NCBI GenBank assembly: GCA_020346805.1
Contig: CP070790.1
Span: forward strand, 268,358 to 273,648
Length of the DNA: 5,291 nucleotides
DNA from: Planctomycetota bacterium
GTDB lineage: Bacteria; Planctomycetota; Phycisphaerae; UBA1845; PWPN01
Direction of reading: 5' to 3'
Part shown: positions 1 to 5,291 of the stretch, in pieces
Layout: each line of letters opens with the position of its first letter
Numbering within the stretch: the first letter of the stretch is position 1
Notes under the pieces: generated by a model
Databases searched by the model: none
Told to the model about the DNA's origin: nothing
The model's input: the letters and a program-made list of their open reading frames with translations, nothing else
Translations under genes and position numbers: made by a program

Positions 1-250
1 GTTCCAATACGGTGTAGCCGACCGCACCCAGACACCGCATCTGGTGATCCTCGGTCTGCAGGCCTTCGGCGGGGCCGCGGGCAACATGATCACGGTACAC
101 AACGTGGTGGCGGCAGCGGCCACCGTGGGATTGGTGGGCGTGGAGGGGGCACTGATAAGAAAAACCATCTGGCCCATGGGTTACTACCTACTTGTCGGCG
201 GGACGGTAGGACTGTTGCTATGTTATGTGTTCTTCAGTGGGGTTTTCTGA
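1..250 (+). CDS. L-lactate permease family transporter, C-terminal fragment (5' end outside window)
   Basis: This is the last 82 codons of a membrane transporter read from base 2 to a TGA at 248-250; the gene continues off the left edge. The visible protein carries the signature of the lactate permease (LctP/LldP/GlcA) family near its C-terminus: GNMI at residues 27-30, VHNVVAA at 32-38, TVGLVG at 41-46, EG at 48-49 and IRKT at 52-55. A hydrophobic helix (about 61-79) then ends the protein. Known members are inner-membrane proton symporters importing L-lactate and sometimes glycolate. Substrate cannot be decided from this fragment. It converges on the ParA-like gene, whose stop is 78 bases away. 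I see no convincing T-tailed terminator between them. A GTG at 44 is in frame but is internal to the conserved domain, so it is not the start. Confidence 0.88.
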   Translation, partial: FQYGVADRTQTPHLVILGLQAFGGAAGNMITVHNVVAAAATVGLVGVEGALIRKTIWPMGYYLLVGGTVGLLLCYVFFSGVF

Positions 251-328
251 CGATTCTTGACACATTTAGGTCATATTGCGGGGGAGTGTGAGAAACTAAT
301 TCAATGAGGCCGCAAACAAGGGGGATAA

Positions 329-1546
329 TCAAGTCACTTCTACCACCGAGTTGAGTTCGCCGAAGGGATTGGCTTCCACATAATCATTGTGCGGATCTTT
401 GGCCCAATCGCCATCAATAACATAACGATAGCGATATCTTCCCGGGGCCAGGGGCAACAGGGCCTTGAATCCATCCCCGTCGCCGCAGGGAACCATAGGC
501 GTGGCATCGGGACACCAGCTATTAAAATCGCCGGCCAAATGAACCTGTGTCGCCTCCGGGGCATGGGCGGTAAAGAGCACCCCTTCCTCCGTGGTCCTTA
601 CACCGTATAGCTGGTCGATCTTCTCCTGCACTTGCTGGGGAGTGGCCGGCTGGTCAATGTCGGTGTCGGCCTCACCTTCCTCATCTTCCAACAACGGTTT
701 TGAGGTAGCCAGCAGCTTCTCGGCCCGCTCGGCCAGCTCATCGGCCTGTTTTAACAGCGTAGTGGATACCATCTCCGGCCCGCCGGAAGAAATCAATTCC
801 CGAGCCAACCGTACAAAGTCCCTGAAGCCCATGCTGCCGGGATCATATTCGGTGATCGGCTGGCCGAAACTCGCTCCCTCCCTAAGCTTGGTATTGAAGT
901 TGATAAAGGTGTGGCACATCATCGGCCCAAACTTACGCTTGAGCTCGTTTAAAATCTCCCTGCCAAGCTTGGTTCTGACGTCGTAAAGATTGGCCAGTAT
1001 GCGAATTTCGAGCGGGTTTTCCCGACCGGCCCTTATGGCCTCCACCGTTTCCAGTTGCTTGGTTAGCCCCTGCAGCGAAAAATATCCGGTATCAACGGGA
1101 ATAATAACCTCGCTGGCGGCATGCAGGGCGTTGAAGGTCAACAATCCGATATGAGGCGGGCAATCAACCAGTACATATTCATACTTATCCCGGATCGGAT
1201 TAAGCGCATCATTCAAAAGTCCCTGGGCTTCGGTTATCGTATGCCCATTCATCTCCAACTTCGACAAGGCGGCGGTAGACGGTGAAAGATCAAAGTTAGC
1301 GGTTATCTGCCAGATGCTTCGGCTGATATCGATCTTGCCGCCAACCTCATCTCCAACCAGCACATCATAGATATTTACCTCGATCTGCTCCTCAGGTACC
1401 GCCAATCCCAGGGCACAATGTCCCTGAGGATCCATGTCCACCAGCAGTGTTCGACGACCTTCACGAGCCAGGCAGGCAGCAAGATTGATACTTACCGTCG
1501 TTTTGCCACACCCGCCCTTCTGATTGGCGATGGCAATTGTTCTCAT
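329..1546 (-). CDS. ParA/Soj-family ATPase fused to a C-terminal CBM48/AMPK-beta-type glycogen-binding domain
   Basis: Predicted 405-residue cytoplasmic protein. Residues 1-255 are a ParA/Soj ATPase: deviant Walker A KGGCGKTT at 10-17 with signature lysine K10 and catalytic-site K15, Walker A' VDMDPQG at 36-42, and Walker B VLVDCPP at 125-131. ParA ATPases dimerise on ATP and place cargo on the nucleoid or membrane. Residues 262-316 are a charged linker, probably partly helical. Residues about 322-405 resemble the AMPK-beta/isoamylase N-terminal E-set fold, with AGDFNSW (338-344), YRYRYVIDGDW (371-381) and a final GELNSVVEV (396-404). Aligned by eye to AMPK beta, the glycogen-contacting Trp, Trp and Asn are kept (W344, W381, N399) and the Lys is Arg (R374). 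The ATG at 1546 was chosen because the family starts right before this motif and AGGAAGG precedes it; an upstream in-frame TTG at 1615 adds 23 residues unlike the family. No ParB gene is visible next to it. Both domain calls are secure; the cellular role is unknown. Confidence 0.9.
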   Translation of the reverse strand: MRTIAIANQKGGCGKTTVSINLAACLAREGRRTLLVDMDPQGHCALGLAVPEEQIEVNIYDVLVGDEVGGKIDISRSIWQITANFDLSPSTAALSKLEMNGHTITEAQGLLNDALNPIRDKYEYVLVDCPPHIGLLTFNALHAASEVIIPVDTGYFSLQGLTKQLETVEAIRAGRENPLEIRILANLYDVRTKLGREILNELKRKFGPMMCHTFINFNTKLREGASFGQPITEYDPGSMGFRDFVRLARELISSGGPEMVSTTLLKQADELAERAEKLLATSKPLLEDEEGEADTDIDQPATPQQVQEKIDQLYGVRTTEEGVLFTAHAPEATQVHLAGDFNSWCPDATPMVPCGDGDGFKALLPLAPGRYRYRYVIDGDWAKDPHNDYVEANPFGELNSVVEVT

Positions 1547-1557
1547 GATCGACGCAA

Positions 1558-1564
1558 CCTTCCT
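1558..1564 (-). promoter_or_regulatory. Ribosome binding site that fixes the ParA-CBM48 start
   Basis: On the minus strand AGGAAGG lies 11 bases before the ATG at 1546. The spacing is slightly long, but this is the only purine-rich anti-Shine-Dalgarno match nearby. It supports starting at 1546 rather than at the in-frame TTG at 1615. Confidence 0.55.
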
Positions 1565-1631
1565 GTACGGACATACGCTCTCAAACGCCCATCGCGCCTG
1601 AGACCGCAGTCGCAATAGCTAACACCCCGTT

Positions 1632-1669
1632 CTTATCGGTCTGTAACTGGCTTATCGGCCTGGAACTAA
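1632..1669. repeat. Two imperfect 19-bp direct repeats upstream of the ParA-CBM48 gene
   Basis: Two abutting 19-bp units, 1632-1650 and 1651-1669, match at 15 of 19 positions. Both begin CTTATCGG, followed by a shared CTG and AACT in the same register. They sit 86-123 bases upstream of the ParA start, where an operator could lie. Read on the minus strand, each ends in CCGATAAG. Many ParA-type systems autoregulate through upstream repeats, but no binding protein is identified here, and a two-copy repeat could be a chance duplication. Confidence 0.5.
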
Positions 1670-1811
1670 GAAAAACTTTACCGGACCCTGAAAGTGAGCA
1701 CTTGGCCAAGGATATAGAGGCAGGTTAAATCATCACTCGCTGTCTATATCAATCCTAATATTATTACTGGCAGCACTTTGCGCACTGCATGTTCGTAAAT
1801 ACCCCAAATGT

Positions 1812-1853
1812 GCCGGCCTTATTTGCAATATTCGTTCAGGAATCCAGGCCGGC
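1812..1853. repeat. Inverted repeat, 8-bp GC-rich arms
   Basis: GCCGGCCT at 1812-1819 is the exact reverse complement of AGGCCGGC at 1846-1853, separated by 26 bases. A transcript in either direction could form a GC-rich stem. No T-run follows on either strand, so it is not a standard intrinsic terminator. It lies about 105-147 bases beyond the stop of the small membrane protein gene, so it could be a 3' processing or stability element, or a protein site. A rough expectation gives about one chance in four of seeing such a repeat in this region by accident. Confidence 0.4.
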
Positions 1854-1915
1854 TACATAGCCGTCAACTGATTGGCAGCCATACTTCAATCGAAAATATC
1901 ACAATATGGCGGATT

Positions 1916-1936
1916 TTGACCTGGTTGGACGGTCAA
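1916..1936. repeat. Short inverted repeat TTGACC-9-GGTCAA
   Basis: Exact 6-bp arms at 1916-1921 and 1931-1936 enclose nine bases. The layout resembles a dyad operator or a small hairpin just past the stop of the 63-residue protein gene (22 bases beyond it on the minus strand). No T-tract follows, so it is not a typical terminator. Arms of this length arise by chance in a region of this size. Confidence 0.25.
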
Positions 1937-1958
1937 TAGGAGGAATAAATAGTTCAGG

Positions 1959-2150
1959 TTAGCTGGGGTTACTGAGCCGAACCAGCATCATGGCAAACAA
2001 AAAGACTATCCATACCGAATAGGCGATTATGGAGGCGGTCAGCGGCCAACGGGGCAGAGGTGGCGAGTCGCCGGCCGGCAGATCATTATCCCAGATCGAT
2101 TTAGGCTTTTCTTCTTTGGACGATTGGTCCGCTTTGTCTTGTTCGCTCAT
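1959..2150 (-). CDS. Small single-pass membrane protein of unknown function (63 residues)
   Basis: I do not recognise a named family. The protein has three parts: a highly charged, hydrophilic N-terminus rich in Lys, Glu, Asp and Ser (1-18); a proline-rich segment with LPAGDSPPLPRWPL (24-37); and one hydrophobic helix (about 36-58, including SIIAYSVWIVFLFAMMLV) ending in R58 and a five-residue tail. It has no signal-peptidase site, so it is most likely a membrane-anchored protein with the charged part exposed; its orientation is not clear from the charges. The ATG at 2150 is preceded by GGGGA six bases upstream, a usable ribosome binding site. It is divergent from the UvrC-like gene, with 111 bases between the two starts, and has a candidate sigma-70 promoter at 2193-2221. 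The TAA stop is at 1959-1961. Coding is supported by the RBS, clean hydropathy layout and gene spacing, not by homology. Confidence 0.72.
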   Translation of the reverse strand: MSEQDKADQSSKEEKPKSIWDNDLPAGDSPPLPRWPLTASIIAYSVWIVFLFAMMLVRLSNPS

Positions 2151-2192
2151 GACTAATCCCCGAAATTATCGCAAAAATCTTAATCAGCCGAC

Positions 2193-2221
2193 AGATTAGC
2201 CTCATTCGCTATTACTGGCAA
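2193..2221 (-). promoter_or_regulatory. Candidate sigma-70-type promoter of the small membrane protein gene
   Basis: On the minus strand TTGCCA (2216-2221) is followed, after 17 bases, by TAATCT (2193-2198). The -35 matches the consensus at five of six positions, the -10 at only three. Transcription would begin near 2186, leaving a leader of about 36 bases that contains the GGGGA ribosome binding site. Housekeeping promoters in this lineage may differ from the consensus, so this is tentative. Confidence 0.35.
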
Positions 2222-2225
2222 GTGG

Positions 2226-2255
2226 TTGTAGGTACCGGACTGATTCTCATACACT
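2226..2255 (+). promoter_or_regulatory. Candidate promoter of the UvrC-like gene, placed for a leaderless transcript
   Basis: TTGTAG (2226-2231), an 18-base spacer and TACACT (2250-2255) resemble a weak -35/-10 pair. Six bases separate the -10 element from the ATG at 2262, so transcription would start at or next to the start codon. That would fit the absence of any Shine-Dalgarno sequence before this ATG. Each hexamer is only a partial match. Confidence 0.28.
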
Positions 2256-2261
2256 ACCGGC

Positions 2262-3455
2262 ATGAAGCCGGATGACTTATTCGATCAAGTAATGGACTTT
2301 CCCCCCGCCCTACCGAATGAGTCCACCCTCGACTCGGCCGCCCGGTCATTTCCCAGCGGGGGCGGGATTTATCTGCTGACCGACGAACATGACCGAACCA
2401 TCCTGTTGGCCTCGGCGGGTCATCTTCGTCGTGCATTGCGGGGCCGTTTGCTTGAACCCCAGCAAGCCGACGACCACCAGGAAGCCGGTACGGTCGCTCG
2501 CCGACGGGTCGATCTCAGCCAGGTCACCCGAAAAATCTGGTGGAAGCCCGCCCACTCCATGTTCGAGATTAAGTATGAATACTACCGGCTGGCACGCCAG
2601 CTGATGCCCAATGATTACCTGGAAAACGTTGCCTTCGGCCCATCCTGGTTCGTACACGTCGATCCGGCAGCGGAAATACCCCGATTTGCAACAGGCAAGA
2701 TACTAAAACTCGAGGCCGGCATAGATCTGGGATCCTTCGCCACCCGCACCGATGCCGCCAGGTTCGTCGAGATCCTTGAAGATGCATTCGATCTCTGCCG
2801 ATATTACCACATCCTTGAACAGGCCCCCAATGGTCAGGCCTGTGCCTACCACGAGATGGGCAAGTGCCCGGCCCCGTGCGACGGCTCGATCCCCATATCG
2901 CAATATCGCCAAACGATCACTTCGGCCCTGGCATTTGCCTGCGGTGAGCGGCGGGCCGAGTTTTTGGACAATTGGCGGGACCAGATGCAGGAAGCAGCCG
3001 CTTCACGGGCCTACGAACGGGCCAACACATGCAAACAAAAGCTGGAACGGGTAAAGGGAATCGAGCACGAAGCCTTTAGACTCATCCGCCCCATTAATGA
3101 GTTCAATTATCTGATCGTTCAGCGTGGAGGTGGACGAACGCGACTAAAACCTTTCTTTGTTCATGCCGGCCGAATAATCCCCGGTTCGATGGTCAAGCTA
3201 AAAGATATTGATAAGAGGGCAGGGGAATGGATTGAAGCTCTTAAAAACCCGAAAACCTCATCAACCGATTTATCACAAGAAATTCGACAGGAAATCAGCG
3301 AGCAAATCTGGCTGGTAAGTCACTATCTATTCAAACGTGACGCCCCCGGCCTGTTTCTACACCTATCGAAGTTAAACGATCCGGCCGAGTTGGCCGATCA
3401 AATCCGCAATCACTTTGCCAAGAAACCAATCAGCGAGGCAAATGACAAGACATGA
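2262..3455 (+). CDS. UvrC-like protein with degenerate GIY-YIG domain, four-cysteine Fe-S motif and UVR helix, lacking the RNase H-like domain
   Basis: A 397-residue relative of the N-terminal half of UvrC, which makes the incisions in nucleotide excision repair. Residues 33-118 align with the GIY-YIG nuclease fold: GIYLL at 35-39 and HLRRALRGRL at 54-63 correspond to UvrC GVYIF and its Arg-rich helix. Catalytic positions are eroded: the first Tyr remains (Y37), but YIG reads LLA (48-50), the catalytic Arg position is A58, and the metal-binding Glu position is probably Y107, with E106 one off. Four cysteines, C179, C194, C202 and C206 (CAYHEMGKCPAPC), match the UvrC cysteine cluster reported to hold a 4Fe-4S centre. 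Residues 236-264 resemble a UVR UvrB-contact motif. Residues 270-397 match nothing I recognise; full UvrC is about 600 residues and ends in an RNase H-like nuclease and HhH, both absent here. The ATG lacks a Shine-Dalgarno; an alternative ATG at 2292 has none either. Probably a DNA-damage or structure-binding accessory protein. Confidence 0.82.
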   Translation: MKPDDLFDQVMDFPPALPNESTLDSAARSFPSGGGIYLLTDEHDRTILLASAGHLRRALRGRLLEPQQADDHQEAGTVARRRVDLSQVTRKIWWKPAHSMFEIKYEYYRLARQLMPNDYLENVAFGPSWFVHVDPAAEIPRFATGKILKLEAGIDLGSFATRTDAARFVEILEDAFDLCRYYHILEQAPNGQACAYHEMGKCPAPCDGSIPISQYRQTITSALAFACGERRAEFLDNWRDQMQEAAASRAYERANTCKQKLERVKGIEHEAFRLIRPINEFNYLIVQRGGGRTRLKPFFVHAGRIIPGSMVKLKDIDKRAGEWIEALKNPKTSSTDLSQEIRQEISEQIWLVSHYLFKRDAPGLFLHLSKLNDPAELADQIRNHFAKKPISEANDKT

Positions 3456-3470
3456 TTCTTCATAGCGGCC

Positions 3471-3914
3471 TCAGGCCTGGTCCAGGCGATCGAAAAGTTC
3501 TACACTCTCTACGACGTTGATGTTACGAGACTGAAGGGCCTCGATGGCCGCATCAGGATCCTCAAAACAAAAAACTAATATCCCTTTACCCTTATGTTTC
3601 TCGGTAAATGCTTACATATACTCGACATTAGTATTACACTCTTCGACAATATTGAGCAATTCAACCAATCCGCCGGGCCGATCGCCTACTTCGACAGCCA
3701 CCACTTCGGTAATCTTTACCACACAGCCCGCCTCTTCCAGAGCCGTTCTGGCCTTCTGCCAATCACGAACAATCAGACGCAAAATGCCAAACTGCTGCGT
3801 ATCGGCCAGGGATAAAGTCACGATATTAATCCCTGAATCAGCCAACACCTTGCACGGATATGCAAGTTTTCCCGGCTTATTTTCAATGAATACAGATATT
3901 TGATTAAGTTTCAT
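3471..3914 (-). pseudogene. Tandem ACT-domain (amino-acid-binding) protein gene interrupted by one in-frame TAA
   Basis: The frame from ATG 3914 gives 100 residues, a TAA at 3612-3614, then 46 more codons to TGA 3471-3473. Both parts belong to one two-ACT-domain protein of about 147 residues. ACT 1 spans about 1-68 (ligand-loop motif ENKPGKL at 11-17) and ACT 2 begins near 70 (GDRPGGL at 77-83). The first part ends NVEYM and the frame resumes AFTEKHKGKGILVF and then FEDPDAAIEAL, where family members usually read NVEYMY followed by the same kind of sequence. The TAA therefore stands where a Tyr codon (TAT/TAC) is expected, one base away. Such proteins often sit beside phenylacetate-CoA ligase or indolepyruvate oxidoreductase genes and are thought to sense amino acids. 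The product may be truncated in ACT 2; recent nonsense mutation, sequencing error and readthrough all fit. No restart codon follows the TAA in frame. A good ribosome binding site precedes the start. Confidence 0.85.
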
Positions 3915-3918
3915 AGGG

Positions 3919-3926
3919 TCACCTCA
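3919..3926 (-). promoter_or_regulatory. Strong ribosome binding site of the ACT protein gene
   Basis: On the minus strand TGAGGTGA ends four bases before the ATG at 3914. It is the best Shine-Dalgarno match of the genes here. It confirms the start and suggests the locus was, until recently at least, well translated. Confidence 0.65.
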
Positions 3927-4015
3927 TAAACATTTAACTTGGTGACAGTGGTTCAGACCATATACAAGAATCACATCTTCATTATCTTCAATCAGCCATC
4001 AGGCGCTGTACCTGG

Positions 4016-5291
4016 TTAATTATCTCTCCGATCAATAACCCGCTGGGCCTTGCCTTGGCTTCGCTGAATGGTATGGGGCTCAACCAGTTGTACATTTACA
4101 CGAATTCCCAAGGTGTGCTCTATCGATCCGGCAAGTTCACTTTTAAAATACTCCAGCGAACGAATTTTATCGCTGAATACTTGGGGAGTAACCTCGACCT
4201 GCACCTCAATCCGATCGAGACCGCTTTGCCGTGTCAAGATTATCTGGTAATGAGGCAAGGTTCCTTCAACCGCCATCAGAGCGGTTTCTATCTGGGAAGG
4301 AAACACATTAACGCCGCGAACAATAAACATATCGTCACTACGATGGCTGATACGATGGATTCGTCTCACGGTCCTGCCGCACGGACAGGGTTCAGGGATA
4401 ACCGAGGTAATATCGCGGGTACGGTAGCGAATCATGGGCATTGCCTGCTTGGTCAAAGTAGTAAGCACCAGTTCGCCCTCCGTACCGTCGGGGCAAGCTT
4501 CACCGGTCTCAGGATCCACTATTTCCAGATAGAAATGATCCTCAAAGACATGAAGACCATTTCGACAATAGCACTCCGCGGCCACCCCCGGACCGATGAT
4601 TTCTGAAAGCCCGTAAATATCACAGGCCCTGATACCACTTTCAGTCTCGATATGTTGACGCATGGCATCGGTCCAGGGTTCGGCACCAAAAATCCCAACC
4701 CGAAGGGGCAATTGCTTAAGGTCAATCCCCATCGCTACCGCCCGCTCGATCAAATGAACAAAATAGCTCGGCGTACAGCAAATAGCCGTCACCCCGAAGT
4801 CTTTCATGACCATAATCTGGCGGTCGGTATTACCTCCCGAAATAGGAATTACGGTGGCCCCAAGGGCTTCGGCCCCATAGTGGATGCCCAAACCACCGGT
4901 GAACAATCCATAACCATAAGCGTTCTGAACAATATCCCCATGATGCAGGCCGGCACAGGCAAAGGTCCGCATCATCACCGAAGACCACAGATCAAGATCT
5001 CCCTGAGTATAGGCCACAACTATCGGCTTGCCGGTCGTACCGCTGGATGCGTGCAGACGCACAACATCCTGCATGGGCCGGGCAAACAAACCAAAGGGAT
5101 ACGTATCTCGTAGATCCGTCTTCTGGGTAAACGGCAATTTTGAGATATCATCCAGGGACTCAATATCATCCGGGATGATATTCTGTTTCTGCATCCGAGC
5201 GTGATATAAATCGACATGCTCATAAGTCGGGTCCACGGTCGACCGAAGCCGGTGAAGCTGAAGTTCACGGAGTTGTTCAATCGGCAGATAA
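4016..5291 (-). CDS. paaK: Phenylacetate-CoA ligase (5' end outside window)
   Basis: An adenylate-forming enzyme that joins phenylacetate, or a related aryl acid, to coenzyme A using ATP, in the cytoplasm. From the window edge 424 residues are visible, beginning YLPIEQLRELQLHRL, which matches the usual N-terminal segment; about 10 residues are missing. Motifs, counted from the first visible residue: HASSGTTGK (80-88, phosphate-binding loop), YGYGLFTGGLG near 125-135, YGLSE (226-230), YRTRD (289-293), RGVNVFPSQ (325-333) and the C-terminal-domain lysine in QGKAQRV (K414). Cysteine pairs at 240/242 and in CPCGR (302/304) may form a metal site; this is inferred. The frame ends with TAA at 4016-4018. 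The ACT gene follows 101 bases downstream on the same strand, an arrangement typical of anaerobes that make aryl acids from aromatic amino acids by oxidoreductases. A GTG at 5236 is in frame but internal to the conserved region, so it is not the start. Confidence 0.93.
   Translation of the reverse strand, partial: YLPIEQLRELQLHRLRSTVDPTYEHVDLYHARMQKQNIIPDDIESLDDISKLPFTQKTDLRDTYPFGLFARPMQDVVRLHASSGTTGKPIVVAYTQGDLDLWSSVMMRTFACAGLHHGDIVQNAYGYGLFTGGLGIHYGAEALGATVIPISGGNTDRQIMVMKDFGVTAICCTPSYFVHLIERAVAMGIDLKQLPLRVGIFGAEPWTDAMRQHIETESGIRACDIYGLSEIIGPGVAAECYCRNGLHVFEDHFYLEIVDPETGEACPDGTEGELVLTTLTKQAMPMIRYRTRDITSVIPEPCPCGRTVRRIHRISHRSDDMFIVRGVNVFPSQIETALMAVEGTLPHYQIILTRQSGLDRIEVQVEVTPQVFSDKIRSLEYFKSELAGSIEHTLGIRVNVQLVEPHTIQRSQGKAQRVIDRRDN

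Larger units (their letters stand above)
1547..1958. other. 412-base non-coding region between two minus-strand genes
   Basis: No convincing gene is present: reading frames are short, lack family resemblance and lack ribosome binding sites. The stretch holds the leader and presumably the promoter of the ParA-CBM48 gene on its left side. It also holds a 19-bp tandem repeat (1632-1669), a 10-bp palindrome CTTGGCCAAG (1701-1710), an 8-bp GC-rich inverted repeat (1812-1853), a short inverted repeat GCCATA/TATGGC (1878-1910), another TTGACC/GGTCAA (1916-1936), and an orphan AGGAGG at 1939-1944. I found no clear -35/-10 pair for the ParA gene and no T-tailed terminator for the small membrane protein gene. 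Confidence 0.6.

Noticed and set aside
257..262. TTGACA as a promoter -35 element after the lactate permease gene
   Set aside because: At the proper spacing the sequence is G-rich with no -10-like hexamer, and no plus-strand gene follows.
591..986. Plus-strand open frame of 131 codons opposite the ParA gene
   Set aside because: It is antisense to a well-supported gene, is serine-rich low-complexity in character, and has no family resemblance.
1547..1615. N-terminal extension of the ParA-like protein from an in-frame TTG at 1615
   Set aside because: The ParA family begins just before the Walker A motif, as the ATG at 1546 gives. The 23 extra residues do not resemble the family, and AGGAAGG precedes 1546.
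1959..3455. The small membrane protein plus UvrC-like gene as a two-gene defence system
   Set aside because: They are divergent rather than co-transcribed. The GIY-YIG site is eroded, and nothing else in the window resembles a defence module or mobile element.
3456..3490. Bidirectional terminator between the convergent UvrC-like and ACT genes
   Set aside because: Overlapping short dyads (GGCC-TCA-GGCC, CCTGG-T-CCAGG) occur, but the stems are only 4-5 bp and no T-run follows on either strand.
3612..3614. Genome-wide reassignment of TAA as a sense codon
   Set aside because: TAA ends the paaK and 63-residue protein genes at the expected protein ends, and there are no internal TAA codons in the other genes.
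4055..5113. Two plus-strand open frames (4055-4606 and 4652-5113) opposite paaK
   Set aside because: They mirror the codon pattern of paaK on the other strand and show no recognisable domains.
5234..5236. GTG at 5236 as the start of paaK
   Set aside because: The frame continues upstream to the window edge with family-like sequence (LRELQLHRLRST), so the true start is outside the window.

Overview
The window is a chromosomal stretch of a bacterium with middling GC content. It carries six protein-coding loci and no RNA genes, insertion sequences or CRISPR array that I can see. The gene mix points loosely to an anaerobic or facultative member of the Planctomycetota, perhaps Phycisphaerae. The reasons are a ParA-type ATPase fused to a glycogen-binding (CBM48/AMPK-beta type) module, a short UvrC-like protein, and a phenylacetate-CoA ligase followed by a tandem-ACT protein as in many anaerobes. 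This placement is inference from gene content and is weak.

Layout from left to right. Positions 1-250 (+) hold the C-terminal end of an L-lactate permease family transporter. Converging on it is 329-1546 (-), a ParA/Soj-like ATPase with a C-terminal carbohydrate-binding domain. Upstream of that gene is a 412-base non-coding stretch (1547-1958) with a 19-bp imperfect tandem repeat and some inverted repeats. Next come a 63-residue single-pass membrane protein (1959-2150, -) and, diverging from it across 111 bases, a UvrC-like protein (2262-3455, +). The UvrC-like protein keeps the four-cysteine Fe-S motif and a UVR helix, but its GIY-YIG catalytic residues are mostly lost and it has no RNase H-like nuclease domain. 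Converging on it 15 bases away is a tandem-ACT protein gene (3471-3914, -) interrupted by one in-frame TAA. Last is phenylacetate-CoA ligase (4016-5291, -), whose first few codons lie beyond the window end.

The paaK and ACT genes share a strand and order and probably form one transcription unit for aryl-CoA formation with an amino-acid-sensing partner. The other genes do not form an obvious pathway. The points most worth a second look are the ParA-CBM48 fusion, the apparently nuclease-dead UvrC-like protein with an intact Fe-S site, and the single nonsense codon in the ACT gene.
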